From: Microdochium bolleyi
Lineage: Eukaryota > Ascomycota > Sordariomycetes > Xylariales > Microdochiaceae
Direction of reading: 5' to 3'
Length of the DNA stretch: 64,000 bases
NCBI GenBank assembly: GCA_001566295.1
Contig: KQ964261.1
Location: 372,001-436,000, forward strand
The notes below the pieces were generated by a model. That model did not search any database. It saw only the letters and a list, made by a program, of their open reading frames with translations, and was not told the origin of the DNA. A program made the translations under genes and the position numbers. Positions 45,356 through 57,236 of this stretch are shown in pieces. How positions within the stretch are numbered: position 1 is the stretch's first letter; the number at the start of each line of letters is the position of its first letter.

Positions 45356-45675
45356 AAGAATTTTATAGTATTTTATATTTGTTTTTCGGTAATAGTCTAA
45401 AAGGCTCACTGTCCTCGCCCGTCGGCTCGACGTGGCGGGATGGAGAAAGAATTTAATGTAGTGGTGCACGCATGAAAAGAAGAGTAAAGAATACAGAAGC
45501 CAACGTGCGGTGCCTTCTCAGACACCCACTAAGCAATCCGCAGAAGAAGAAGTGAAAAATAAACCCAACCGAGAACTCCATGTCGCTATGCTGCAAATCT
45601 CAAATCCACGACCATCCCTCTCTTTTGGAGCTGTCAAGCTTCTTACAGCTGCCTGAGACTTGATCTCCATGCTTC

Positions 45676-46534
45676 TCAGCCGAAGAACCAGTACTGCGCA
45701 GTGTAAGGCACGCTCTCGGCCTGGCCGGCCTCGGTGCAGGCGGCAGCGACACCACCAGCCGTGTAGACGCGGTAGGCGAGCTTGGTGACGCGCGAAGAGC
45801 CAGTGTCACTGAGCTTGAGCCAGTCGACCGTGCCGGTGCCGGTAATGCCCTTGTCGGCGGTGGTCGGAGCAGCGATGCCGTCGTCCTTCTTGCCAACAAA
45901 GAGAGCGTCGCCCATGGTGAATGTGGGAACCGAGCCGGCAAAGTAGTGGTGACCAGCGAAGCGGAGCGGTCCCTGAACACCCTCGAGAGTCAGATCCGCC
46001 GCGGCGGGGAATGGCGCGTTGGGATCGGCAGCGTAAGGTCGGCCAGCATCAACGGCAGGGTTCAGGGGAATGTCGGTGGTGTGCAGGGCCTTGACGGTCA
46101 GGCCAGCCCACTCCTCGGAGGAAAGAGCGCGAGGACCAGAGCCGGGGAAGAGAGGGGCAATATCCCAGAGAACAGCGAGAGCACCTGTGGCAGTGGCCTT
46201 CGCACCAGCAGCGGAGCAGGTGTAGTTCTGGATGCCGTGACCGAGAAGCACCGATTTGAAGACCAGGGGCTCAGGACCAGCAAGCTCTTTGGATCCTGAA
46301 TATCAAGTCAGTATGAGGGAGCAAGGCGGAGACGGAATATTGCCAAAACTTACCACCGTGAACAGGCAGTGTAGGAGTGACAACGGGCGCCGGAGGAGGG
46401 CCAGTGGGGTCAACAGGCCCACCAGGAGTGGGAGTTCCTGAAGGCGCAGGCGGGCCGGTGTTGCAACGCTTGCGGATAGGACCAGCAGTGACGGTCAGGG
46501 CCGAGATGAGGACAAGAGCGATGTGAGGAAGCAT
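45676..46534 (-). CDS. Secreted DUF3455-type protein, two exons (266 aa)
   Basis: Exons are 46354-46534 and 45676-46295; the intron 46296-46353 (GTAAGT...TTCAG) keeps the frame. The N-terminus is a signal peptide (MLPHIALVLISALTVTAG), followed by a Pro/Gly/Thr-rich linker at about residues 25-55. The mature domain begins with SVLLGHGIQNYTCSA, the hallmark of DUF3455 proteins, and contains KALHTTDIPLNPAVDAG and HYFAGSVPTFTMGD. It ends near TAQYWFFG. DUF3455 proteins are small, secreted and common in fungi; their activity is not known to me. Two Cys in the mature domain (in NYTC and in the C-terminal AAACTEAG) could form a disulfide. The gene is convergent with the small candidate at 44.8-45.4 kb. 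Confidence 0.9.
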
Positions 46535-49500
46535 TGTTGCGAGTGTTGGTTGAGATTGGAAGTGTATTGCTGGCGTTGTGATTGCAGATGCTGGATTATT
46601 AGACCTCGAATATGATTCTTGGTTGGTGTATAAGTCGGAAGAGGAGATGGAAACCAGATGCCGATGACAGTTGAACCAGAGATGAAGCCGAGAGCGGAAA
46701 GGACAAAAGGCGGAATAGTCGATGCAGATGCTTTGCTGATGAGAAGCGGGAAGACAGCAGACTATTATAAGTCAGGCAGCGGCTGGAAAGCGGGTTGCTG
46801 CTTGAGTGCTGCAACACAATATGCAAGCTAATGTCGCTTCGAGATGAGGCCGGCCGGGCGGGCGACCGTTGGGCGCTTAGTGCGAGGAGGCTGGAAATAG
46901 CAGCAGGGTGGAGGGCGGGCCGGGCAAGGTGGGCCAATGGGGCGGCTGTGGAGGAGCGAGGTTGACTGGGCAGGGCTGGGCTGGGAAAGGGTGGATGAGG
47001 TAAGCCTGTTACGCTCGAGGACTGCAATGTAGAATTCCAAGATCGACTTGAAGTGGTAGAGAAGCTGCGAGGAAATGTGCGAAAGACTGGTAATGCGGAG
47101 CGACTGTGAGTGGCCTGGTGAGCTGGGGAGTGAATTTCCGATGGATGGGGCAGCGTCCGAGCAATTATATACGCCTCGCCCTGGCAGAGTCCTGCGTAGA
47201 GGCCCGGTCTGTCAAAGGAGCGACTGTTGTTTCTCAACTTGTTTCCCAGCAGCGGAGGTAGATACCGGGAGGCACGTCGCCGACCATACCCCTCGCGCTC
47301 GGGGATCTGAACGAGGTTTCGTGACCAGGAGTCGACCCCTACATGAGAGCCCCTCGTCGGCGTCCCATGGGAGTGGGTCGGTCGCTCTACGGATGGATCC
47401 TCGATTCCCTAGCGGCGCTCATCCTCGTCGAGAAGTCCCTGGAGCCCCGAGGCGGAGGCTGACCCAAGATGCGATATGGGAAGCGTGGAAGCCGGGGGGC
47501 GGAGCAGGCGGAAGCTGACCAGACCGGGGCTTGGCCGCTTCCCCAGCCGGATGGGCGAGGGTGCTGCCGCGTCGGGCATGGCTTGGTGGAAGGAAGGTGA
47601 GCAGCCACCACGGGGACCCTGGCGGCTCCTTGCTGGCCCGCCGGGCTGACCCCTGCTCGCGATGTTGCAGTGTCGCAGGCCGGCATGCGCAGAGCTGGCG
47701 CCGCACGGGGCTCCTGGGTGCGCCATGCAGCGCGAGAGATTGCACGCCAGCAGAGGCAGCTGACAGTCTACCTGAGCTATCCAGACCCTTGCTTTTGTTT
47801 CCGTCTCATCTTGGCCGCTGTTGTTTCTTCTGCCAACTGTGGAGGCGCAGGTTCCACGTATCGTACGAGTTCCGGGGCAGTCTGGTGCCTGCTGGCGTCG
47901 CAGTGGCGATCTGGGCGGGCCTGGTCAAGATGTTTGACGGCCAAAGGGTTGATTTGGCTGACTGTACAAGACGGGGAGAGGGGCTTGCCTCTCTGAGGAC
48001 CATGGACGTTGTGGAGGGATCTCGGGAGGGGATGATATCTCCGCGGGGTCGAGTGGTGCGTGGATGGGATGTCGGTGTTGCTGCGGGCAGGTCAGGCAAG
48101 TGCAACTCTGCTTTGCTCCTGCCAGATGTAGCCGTGCCTCTGTCCAAGTGCCTCCCACTCTATCACAAGCATGCAGTGCGGCTGCATCACCGAGTCATTG
48201 GCCCGTTGCCGCCTCAGCCGACCGAGACATGGACATTCGGCAGATGCGAGCAAGCGACGCTGCTGGCAGCCTGGTATTGAGTGCTTCGCTCACTTCTCTG
48301 CTCTGATTTGCACATCACGGCCACCAGCCCACGTGTCCCCACGCCTCTCCCGTCTTCTCTGCTCGACCAGAGCCCCGCGCTCGCCTCTGACTCGCCCGCC
48401 GTCTTCAGCCTCCCCGGGGTGCTCGATCTCTCGCTTTCTCTGCCGACGGGTTGCCGCAGACAACATGGCAACACTGCATTAAGCGTCATCAGAGGACAGG
48501 GTGGTCACACAGTGTCTCTACCAGGAATTACGTGTACGGGCTCCCTGGGGATCGCTCGGACACCCCAAGCTGTCTCATGTTGTGCTGTGCCCTGCACCTC
48601 GACCAACAACCAGAACCGAGTTGGATCTCTCCAGAACGGTGCGTGTGCAAAGCCTGTGACATACACAATGTCCCTCGCTCTCCAGGCTCGGCCATGGAAA
48701 GACCATGTTTCATGCTCGAGAGACATCATGGGCAATGTCGATGTTGGTGTTCGGACCTTGGAGGCATTCAGGCTTGGGCTGCACTTATGCAGGTACCTGC
48801 AGGCACCTGAGACGACCACCAGCAGCCACACACCAGGGTTACAATACTGACTTGCTCCTCCTCTCTCCACACCACCATTCCAAAGCCACAGCAAGCTCCA
48901 GCAGCACAAACGACAAGCTGTCTGGTTTCAGTCCAAGCGCAGATTTGAGCTCGAGCAGGGGAAACTTGCGAAATTTGTGAGCCAGATAGCTTGAACCGGA
49001 TTCCGGGTGCTGTGCTGTTCTGCTCTGGGCAACCGGTCGTACCGGCTGCCAATCATGCCGATCTCGTTTGGTTTCATGTCGGAACCTAATGAGCCTGGGC
49101 TGCCTCAGGTCGAGAGTCGCCTAGCTGTCACGCAAATGCCTGGGGCGCCGCCGAAGAGCAAACTTGACAAAACTCAGCCACGCGGCGGACGCTCTGACTG
49201 GCCATTTTCAAAGCGAGCTACGTTGGTCTTGACCTGAGAAGCAGCTCGCCTAGGTAGTCACGAACGCCATGTCGGTTGTCACTGATCTCCACCGCCTCGT
49301 GGCACAGCACCAGGAATGCGATCCTCCGCGTCAGTTATGGACACCAACCCAGCAAGGCCTCCGCAGGTCAAGAGTCTTGTTGTGGAAAGCCACACGCTCA
49401 ACGGCTAAACTCCGTGAAGCTCGCCAGCTCGTTTCAGATGGCCATCTATCACACATCATGAATTACTACAGTACCAATGCGGAAAGTCCTCCAAATTCAA

Positions 49501-52285
49501 GGCGGGCACTTTGCGAAAGTTTCGATGGGCAAAGCTTGGCAATGTTTGCTGCAGGGGGCTGTTGACTTTCGACCTATGTTTCAAGTCTGATCGACAAGTT
49601 CAATCATGGATAACGGCAAGGGCAGGGCTCGCACAGACCCCGTAAGCCCTACGATGGATATGAAGAAGCCTTGGAACGGCTTGCAGTGCTAGTTAAGTGC
49701 TGGCATGCTCAATCAAGGTTTCATTGTCGGAGAGAGAATTATCGCGACCATGAAACAAGAGCTCATTTACCCGAGTTGGTGGTGTTCTCCTGATTACTGA
49801 AACATCGCGCGAGCCTGGTTGGCGGAAGACAATCTACTTCTAACACCTGTTGCCTTCGTATCAGAACGACATGGGCAAGATCCCATGGCCAGATCGCAAT
49901 GAACTGCGTACCTTAGAAGGTGTTGATCATCTTCTTCGCATGGTCGCCCAGACACCGACTTGTCGAGAACAAAACTAACTCCGGACCAGGCATGTGTTCC
50001 GTCCTTTCCGGTCTGCCCAAAAAGCTCGGCCGAGTTGTGCAGGGGGGTTCTGTGAAGCATGGCCCTTGCTAGGATACTTTATAAACCTGGACCAAATGTG
50101 GCACACATATTATTGTTATTATCATGTACTTCAAGCTCGAGACGCGGCCACGAAAGAGCGACCCGGGTCATCCCCTCTACTCAAATGCACTCTCACACGG
50201 TCACGATCTCTGTCCGTCGGCTGTCGACTCACCAAGCAAACGTCAAAGGTTCCTCGAGCCTCACGCTGCCGTAAAACTGACAGGTTTTCTTGCCAGTGTC
50301 ACGGTCAGAGTTTCGAGGGTCGCACCGCAACGTCGCGGAACGGTGACCAATGGGATGCCTGTCGCTAAGCCCAGGATTCTGGGCAGCGCTTGCGGCAAGG
50401 GCGACCTATCACTGTCAGCCACCTACTCGAGGTGGGCAGCGTCCTGCATGCTTGGTGGTCCTGCACTCCGACGACGCCATCCTGACGAATGCTGTCGGGA
50501 AGGCGGCCTGATGCCGACGGTTTGCCCCAAGAGGCAGGACTGCTGACTCGGCTTGTACCACCCATGAAAGTCCACGATTGGGGTAAGCATGGCTGCATAA
50601 GACCAAGACCAAGACCAGGACCAAGGCCCGGAAGACCGCCGAGCCGTGTCGGCGTCGTGAAAGCTGGCCAGTCCTGCACGCCCGAGTAGGCGGGCTCGCT
50701 GGCGCCGCATACGCGGAGGATGCCAAGCCTCGCTGGGAATAATCAGCCTCAGCCATGCGGAGAGCGGCGCTTGTACGAGGGTCATCTGGCGTGCTTTTTT
50801 TGGTTTGCTAGTAAGCGCGGCCGAGGTGGTGGCCTGCCCTGCTGGCATGCTTTCCTACGGTGTAGAATGACCTGGCCCGCTCGCTGCAGGTAGTTGGGAT
50901 CACGGCTCGAGAGCAGGAGCTGCCGCGCCACGTGTTGCTATTTCCTGTGGCTAGCCGGACTTCTACGTGGCTCGCTCTGCGTCTAAGCTTGTCTCGTTCC
51001 CTAAACGCAGGACGTGGCAGACCTCTAAGCGCCGAGGCGGACTGCTGAGTACACACTGGCCGCGGGCAGGAAGACTCTACGGGAAGATTCTGCAGGAAGA
51101 GGTCGAAAGAGGTCACGCAAATGGCCTTGGGTGTACTGTCCGTGAGTCTACCCACGTGCAGTGAGAAGTCTGGCTGAGGTCCTCCCGTGTCATCGAATGG
51201 TGATGCCCGGGTTAGGGTTTGCAAGCGACTCGGCATACACGAGGAGAAGGTGGAGGCCAGTTCCGTGTCCTCTGTCCTTTCCGCTAGTAAACAGGTGTGA
51301 GAACGTGAGTGCCTCCTCTTTTTGCTCGGGTTGCTTTGAGCCAACAGCTCAGCGGAGTGTGCTGTCAGTGCTCGGAACTCCTCGACTCACAATCGTCCAC
51401 ATCGCAAGCTGCTTCCCCGGCTGGGCCGGATCTGAAACCATAATCTGAGTCCTGGGAAATGCTCGCCTGGGTGTTGAATTTGCCGAGATTCTAGGGGTCT
51501 GGAACGTCTAAATAGTAACTTCTGTGGCTCCGAGTATAATCTTTTGGGTTTTCTTCTACGTTTCACCATTCAACACCTGAGTTGGGGGCCAGTAAGTTTT
51601 CATCTGAGCCATGGGGCGTTTCAGTGTATCAACTTCAAAGTGTCTCAGCCAAACTATCACCCTTCTTTGAAGCTCCTGCCGAGTGTCACATTGTGTTGGT
51701 GTGGTGGTGCTTTCTTCGGGTTTGACGGTGACTTCGCCATTTTGCCGAGGACTTTTGTTTTTCTTGAACTCTGTCGTTACTCTAATGGTGGGAATTGTAT
51801 ATAAAACTCATCGCCAATGTGTATCATTTGGCCGTCTGTATTTTTCAAAGGTGTTGTTTGCGTGGGAATACATCTGTTGCCAATGTTGACGATAAATCAA
51901 CGGGAATTATTTTTTCGCTTGTTTTTTCCTTACAACGGAAGACATAAGGAACGAGCTGAATATATTTCAATTCCCTTTTTGTAGCACTAATTTAATGTCA
52001 AGTAGTTGTTACCTGTGCGGCGGAAAGCCTACATTTGCTTCATTTGTGTCGCTTGACCTGAGTTGTCACGACGTTCAGTGTGTTGGGAACTGCTTTCGCA
52101 GCTGGGATTGTGGTGGTGGGGCATGAGGACCGATATCGCGGCTCAAAACGGGCCATCTGTCTGGGGTCTTGGCGCGGCCGGCTTTCTTCGCATTTCTCTG
52201 CTACGTTGAATCTGGGCTTTGATCATTGAATAGCCACGGCGGAGGCTTTCGACTGCCTCCTTCACCCGCGTCCGTTCTCAGAGTC
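46535..52285. other. Long gene-free stretch (5.7 kb)
   Basis: No gene I can support. Frames up to about 250 codons (for example plus 47531-48280) are mirrored on the other strand and lack domains. An AGACCA-type repeat lies near 50603-50630. From about 51.5 to 52.05 kb the DNA is T-rich and AT-rich, unlike the rest of the gap. Short GTAAGT-to-TTTCAG pairs (51591-51627) hint at a spliced leader or a non-coding transcript. Confidence 0.45.
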
Positions 52286-53365
52286 ATGGCCGGTAGCGAT
52301 TTCAGCAGCAGCGGCTGGGCCATGCTCCCACCGGAACTCCTCGAGATGCAGCTCGGCCAGATCGACCTCCTGATGGCTATGTACCCGTCCCCCGAGGAGC
52401 TGGTCGTCAGCGACGACACGAGGGCGGTCATTGAGCGGGCCAGGCAGGTGTGCGAGGAGGGAGGCATGGAGGGCGCCCAGATCCCGGCAACACTAGAGGT
52501 CTTTCTCGATATCCGTCTGGAGCTGGTGCCGGCGGACGAGGCGGCAGCGGCGGCGGATTCTCCAGCAGCCGGAGAGACTGTCGAGGTCGAGGTTGCGATA
52601 CCGTTAGGCTACGACCAGGGCACAGCGGCACCGCCGTCGGGGGAGCCGCCCCGGATCAGAACGCGGATGAGACAGCCGCCGTGGGCGAGCCGGGCCGAGG
52701 CGGCGCGCGTCAACGACGAGACACCGCAGGACGAGGACGTGCTCGGCATCATCGAGTACATCCGCGAGGCCGCCACCAGGGCCTACACGCAATCCCTCGC
52801 ATCATCAGCCACGAGCGGCCTTACCAGCGGTAGTGGTGGTAGTGGTGATGGCAGTGCGTCTACCAGTTCACAGGAGATAGGCTCGTCAAGATCATATTCG
52901 CCGACAACCAAGGACGCTGAGCCGCTGGTGCGCGTGTGGTTCTACTTCCCGTCCATCAGCACGCGGGCCAAGCGCGACGACCTTGTGCGCAACGCGCCCG
53001 CATACGGTCTTACGGGGTTCCTGCTCGCCGGGAAACCGGGGCTGCTGTGTCTCGAGGGCGGGAGCCGCGCAGTGGACGAGTACATGCGGTTCATCAAGAC
53101 GGAGAGCTGGGGCGACATCCCGGCGCACCACAAGAAGGTCAGCGAGCGGTACCGGGAGGAGAGCAGTGGTGGTGGTGGAGGTGACACAGAGAAGGGCAGT
53201 GGTGGCAAGGCGGTCACGCGCGTGTTTGGCGACATGGTCGAGATCACAGACACGGTGGGCGGCGAGCGGCGCGGGGAGAGGGCGAACCGTGGGGATATGA
53301 AGGCCATCGAGGCGTGGCTGACTGAACGAGGGCTCGGTGAGGCCTTCACCAAGGTCCTCATCTAG
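52286..53365 (+). CDS. RWD domain plus DUF1115 protein, RWDD2-like (359 aa)
   Basis: The ATG at 52286 is used; the frame is open further up only through a TTG. The N-terminus carries an RWD domain (MLPPELLEMQLGQIDLLMAMYPSPEELV), followed by a long variable part with Ala/Glu- and Gly/Ser-rich stretches. The second half holds the DUF1115 region (VRVWFYFPSISTRAKRDDLV, then YGLTGFLLAGKPGLLCLEGG, and TESWGDIPAHHKKVSERY). This pair of domains is typical of the RWDD2 family. RWD domains are protein-binding modules; the RWDD2 function is not settled. The C-terminus ends in an amphipathic helix (KAIEAWLTERGLGEAFTKVLI). No intron is needed. Its 3' end lies 377 bp from the next gene on the same strand. 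Confidence 0.9.
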   Translation: MAGSDFSSSGWAMLPPELLEMQLGQIDLLMAMYPSPEELVVSDDTRAVIERARQVCEEGGMEGAQIPATLEVFLDIRLELVPADEAAAAADSPAAGETVEVEVAIPLGYDQGTAAPPSGEPPRIRTRMRQPPWASRAEAARVNDETPQDEDVLGIIEYIREAATRAYTQSLASSATSGLTSGSGGSGDGSASTSSQEIGSSRSYSPTTKDAEPLVRVWFYFPSISTRAKRDDLVRNAPAYGLTGFLLAGKPGLLCLEGGSRAVDEYMRFIKTESWGDIPAHHKKVSERYREESSGGGGGDTEKGSGGKAVTRVFGDMVEITDTVGGERRGERANRGDMKAIEAWLTERGLGEAFTKVLI

Positions 53366-53742
53366 CTGGTCCCCTAAGGATGCGCGGGGACCTCATGGCC
53401 AGGTACCATTGTCCCACGGATTGGGGGACCACCCACACTTTGAGTGTCCCCAGGCATTGCATTGTTGCGGATCGCAGCTTTCCCCCATGAAGCGAGAGCC
53501 ATGGGTTCGCATATGCTGGCTTTCGCGTTGGGCGCATTCTTTGGGTGCCAGAGAAAGGTGGCTGTCTCACTCACATGCCACCATCTCCAGCAGACGCCAT
53601 CGACTCTTCCCCCGACCCCATCATCGCCAACATCGTCCCTCCAGCAACGCTATAGCTTAAGTAGGAGGACTCGCAAACTACGTGCAGCCAGTCTCCACAA
53701 GCGAAGGAAAAGAAAACAAAGAAGATTCTCTCCTCCGACGCG
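53366..53742. other. Short intergenic stretch
   Basis: About 380 bp with the 3' flank of the RWD gene and the promoter of the next gene. No gene seen. Confidence 0.5.
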
Positions 53743-54864
53743 ATGCTCGAGCTCGGAGGGTTTGGCGAACCCAGATCGCCCCTGGCCCAAAGCCGCGACA
53801 CATCTCGCGGCGAGACCAAGTTACTGATCGGTCTCTTCGAGGCCATGGAAGAAGACTGCACAAAGCTTCTGCTCAAGGGCGGCGGTGATAGAGACGATGC
53901 AGTACCGTCTCCGCTCCGCCGGAAGCACCGGCAGAGTCTGAGCCGGCAGAGCTCCAACCCGGGCCGATGGACACTGCAAGACAGAAGTAGCAGACAAAAC
54001 ACCAGCTGTCATGAGACAGACTTGCTGCCTACTCCTCCACGAACCTCAGAAGACACAGACGCGGAAGAGCGGAACCGGCCGGAGAACGAGATCGACTCGG
54101 ACTTCGACTCGGACCTGAACTCCTCGACCGCGACCGTCCTCATGCACCTCCGCCGGTCCCTCAGCGGCTCTACAGCTACCTCCAGCACGGCGAGCAGCAC
54201 AAGCGATTTCGACGGCGGCGACGAGGACGAGGGCGACAGCGTTGCCGACCGGGACTACGACGAGAGCGGCTGGCCGGCAACACCGCTAATCCCTGATCTC
54301 TACGACAGCGAGGGCTGCCACAGCTCATCCTCGGAAGCGAAGCACAGACTACAGAAGCGAGGACATCCCGCACAAGCATTGCAGCAGCAACATCTTCAGC
54401 GTCAGCGTCAGGGAAGAGGCCAGCAGGAACGACAGCACCACCCCCCGCTCCTCGCACCGCTCGTCTTCCAGACCCTCACGCTCGCAGCCGGCGCCCTGTG
54501 GGAATCCGTTGGCACCGTCGCGGGTGACGCGGAGAACTACATCGCGGACCTGTATTGCCAGCAGCACCAGCAGCAGCAGCAGCAACAACACCTCCTCGAC
54601 CCGGCTAACCCCTCCTCGTCACTACCCTCAGAGGACATGACCATGGGGAGCGCGGGCGCGGAGAAAGCCGTGACGGCCCTCCGCGTCACCGCGGGTCTGG
54701 CCGCGTGCCTGCTCATCTGGCTCCTCGCGCGGACCGCGTGCCTGCTCGGGCCGGAGCTCATGTTTGGCGTTTCTTTCGTGTGCGTGGTGCTTGTCGCGCG
54801 GCCCGGGTGGTCCGCTGCTGGACGGCTCCGGGAGCCGGGCCAGCAGCAGCAGGGTCGTGAATAA
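53743..54864 (+). CDS. Unrecognised Gln/Ser/Asp-rich protein with C-terminal membrane segments (373 aa)
   Basis: A single frame from the ATG at 53743 to TAA at 54862. The first 60 residues contain a charged, possibly helical segment (KLLIGLFEAMEEDCTKLLLK). Residues 70-290 are low in complexity, with acidic runs (FDGGDEDEGDS), Ser-rich runs and a poly-Gln stretch (QQHQQQQQQQH). Near the C-terminus are two closely spaced hydrophobic segments (VTAGLAACLLIWLLARTACLL and ELMFGVSFVCVVLVA), which suggest a hairpin in a membrane. I do not recognise the family. The frame could be a genuine orphan gene; the codon use is GC-rich as in its neighbours. A start at an internal ATG (MEEDC) is also possible. 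Confidence 0.6.
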   Translation: MLELGGFGEPRSPLAQSRDTSRGETKLLIGLFEAMEEDCTKLLLKGGGDRDDAVPSPLRRKHRQSLSRQSSNPGRWTLQDRSSRQNTSCHETDLLPTPPRTSEDTDAEERNRPENEIDSDFDSDLNSSTATVLMHLRRSLSGSTATSSTASSTSDFDGGDEDEGDSVADRDYDESGWPATPLIPDLYDSEGCHSSSSEAKHRLQKRGHPAQALQQQHLQRQRQGRGQQERQHHPPLLAPLVFQTLTLAAGALWESVGTVAGDAENYIADLYCQQHQQQQQQQHLLDPANPSSSLPSEDMTMGSAGAEKAVTALRVTAGLAACLLIWLLARTACLLGPELMFGVSFVCVVLVARPGWSAAGRLREPGQQQQGRE

Positions 54865-55595
54865 CCGGAACACCAATCCTGACGATGACGACGACAGCGG
54901 CAGACACAGGGGTAATGTTTGATGGAAAGTCTTGAAAAGACAGGCCACAGTCCGTGTTTGCAGCACCGGATATAGACACAGAGACCGAGCAGGCTTCAGA
55001 TACAGCGCCTACTTTCGAAATGCGGCAAGAGCCAGCACGAGCTCAACGTTCGCCGCCCCTGATTAGAAGGAGGCCGGGAAGACCTGTGCTTCTTGGCACG
55101 ACACCGAGCTCGCTTCTCGCCGTGTGGTCCCCAGCGAGGATGCACAGGTTCTCCAGGTCAACCAGCAGGACGGACGTCCTATGCCGTGTGGGTGTCCTGT
55201 GGGGGAGTAATTGAGGATATATGAGCATGTGTCCGCTGAGATGTCATAGACGTTTAGCAAGGCCTGTGGTAGGTCTGTCGTAGTGGGTATCGTGAAATAG
55301 TCAATACACTGGCCTTTCAAGACAGTCGAACTCTAAGCAGGTGGCCTCTTGATATGCATGCTCCGTTGATACTTTTGGCTGATCGCCTGACAACAAGACC
55401 AGAGCACTGGAGAGCTGGTATCTGGCATCGAAGCTCACGTCTCTCATATTTGTAGATTGGCGGAAACTGGCCTCCAAGATGTAGCACATCTCAGTCGGAT
55501 ACCCCTTTAGAGCTAACATCACGGGGTTATGTACCATTCCCACACAGTCTGGTCTCCTCAGTAAGATTCTTGCCTTTCCGTCTTCCGCACTGATC
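54865..55595. other. Convergent 3' flanks, with a possible extra exon
   Basis: The stretch lies between converging genes. The minus-strand frame 55301-55556 reads like protein and could be a fourth exon of the OB-fold gene (see findings). No separate gene is seen. Confidence 0.4.
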
Positions 55596-57236
55596 TCACC
55601 ACTCCACAGCCAGCACGCACAGCCGGTGAATGCCAGCAGACCAGCCAAATGTCAGTGTCATGCGTGAGTACAACAGCTCTTCTTCATACTGGCGCAGCTC
55701 GTTCGTTTTGAGCTCCAGGATCCGGTGCCACGAGTCCGCAGGCGGCGTGCCCTCCTCAGTCTCGCTGTTGCCTGTGTCTGGCAGGAGAAACTGCTGCCAG
55801 GCGTCTTCGCTCCAGACGAGCTTGCTGCCAGCCAGGCAGCCGCTCTCGTCGACAAACGTCTTGAGCACTCGCGGGTTCATGAAAAGCGTCTGTTGCGTAC
55901 CACAATTATTGCAGAACGCCACCGGCTTGTTCGCCGACAGTGGGACACCACAGCTGAGATCAGTGGTCAGCTGGTAGGACCTCAAAGAGGATGGAATAAT
56001 ACCCACCATTCGGTGCAGCAAATGGTGCCGAGTCGCCAATGCTCCAAGAAGTTTGCCTGGAGCAGCATCACGTTGAGCATGCCGGTGAAGCTCTGCGCTT
56101 CGTCGCTCATGATCCTCTCCTCCATCTCAGCGATCGTGTACAGCACGCGCTCGGGACCATAGGGCGGAAGAGTGTTGCGCCACTCTTCTGCAGGAAAGTA
56201 GACAAAAAACGCTTCCCTCTTTTGCTTTCGCCTGATGGCTGATCTGAACCAGGTGGCGCGAGCAAAGTCCGGATCTACCTCCACGGTAGTATTGTAGCTA
56301 ATGGCGATGTGGGCCGTCTTATCTCTCGCGTCATGTTTGGCAGATTTGTACTTTGGCATCGAAATGAGCAGGAGAGTCTCGTTGGGCAACCACGAAGCAG
56401 CCGAGGTCGACTTGTCTCCCCAGAGAGTCAGCATTGTGCTGGCAGTATGGTCGAAGATGCCGACCTCTACCAGGTTTATTGAGAGCTCGTTAATCCTCGA
56501 GCGGACAGCCTTGCGCCGACCAATACTCCGGACGCAGACGAGTATCTTGCACTGATCATATTCAAAGCCTGTGTTCAAGAACTCCTGCAGGGTCATCAGG
56601 CCGGCTAGGTCGCCATTGCTGTCGCTGGAAGACCCGAGAGGGCTGCGGTAGAGTTCACAACTGTCGGCATCCCTGTGGAAGACGATGTGGGTTGTCCCAG
56701 CACGGCCAGGGTACACCGATGTCGAACATGGAGCTTGATTGAGCTCGCCTCCGATGGAGACGCCGATGAAGCTGGCCCAGATGGTGACTCGCTGCCCGAG
56801 GTGAGGCTGGTAGTCGTGCTGACTTCGGCAATGCAGATTGACCTTGAGCAGAAACCTGGCATCAGCTAGGTCTCAATCAAGAGACCAACATCCGACTTAC
56901 ACCAATGATACCAGACCCGTCCGACACAATCAAATGCCAGAATCCATCTGACTCTTCGGGGTTTTGACGCTTACGCGCGTGAGTCGAGTAGTTCACAATT
57001 CGCCCTCCGATCTCGTAGTGGCGGGCACCCGGCTGGAGCAGGATGATAGGACATGGCTCATATGCGCGAGGCAGTTTGCAGTCGATGGTGGACGGGTCGA
57101 GGACCTCGTTGATTTCGGAGCTCGTGAAGCCATCGCCGACGTCCTCCTTGTCCATGGGAGAAGTGTTGTCGACGGGCTTAGATATGACTTCTCGCCCGTA
57201 GAAGGACTGAACAGAAGGGAAGAAAGAGGCGCCCAT
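55596..57236 (-). CDS. OB-fold, zinc-ribbon nucleic-acid-binding protein (RPA1/SHLD2-like layout), three exons (509 aa)
   Basis: Exons are 56901-57236, 56007-56842 and 55596-55953. Introns 56843-56900 (GTAAGT...CAAG) and 55954-56006 (GTGGGT...CTCAG) keep the frame. The N-terminal half includes an OB-fold-like block: GGRIVNYSTHARKRQNPEE, WHLIVSDGSGIIG, then LGQRVTIWASFIG. The middle has VEVGIFDHTASTMLTLWGDK, typical of a second OB fold. The C-terminal part reads PVAFCNNCGTQQTLFMNPRV, with C405/C408 preceded by two Cys at 391/392, and DESGCLAGSKLVWSEDAWQQ. It ends in LTFGWSAGIHRLCVLAVEW. This order, with two or more OB folds and then a zinc ribbon in the last, recalls RPA1, MEIOB and SHLD2, single-stranded-DNA-binding proteins. 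I cannot say which. It would act in the nucleus. The stop codon overlaps a good donor (see findings). Confidence 0.8.

Noticed and set aside
46599..47237. A 212-codon minus-strand frame upstream of the DUF3455 gene
   Set aside because: Low-complexity Ser/Pro/Leu make-up, in the promoter of the DUF3455 gene; no domain.
47531..48280. A 249-codon plus-strand frame
   Set aside because: No recognisable domain and mirrored by open frames on the other strand; looks like chance.
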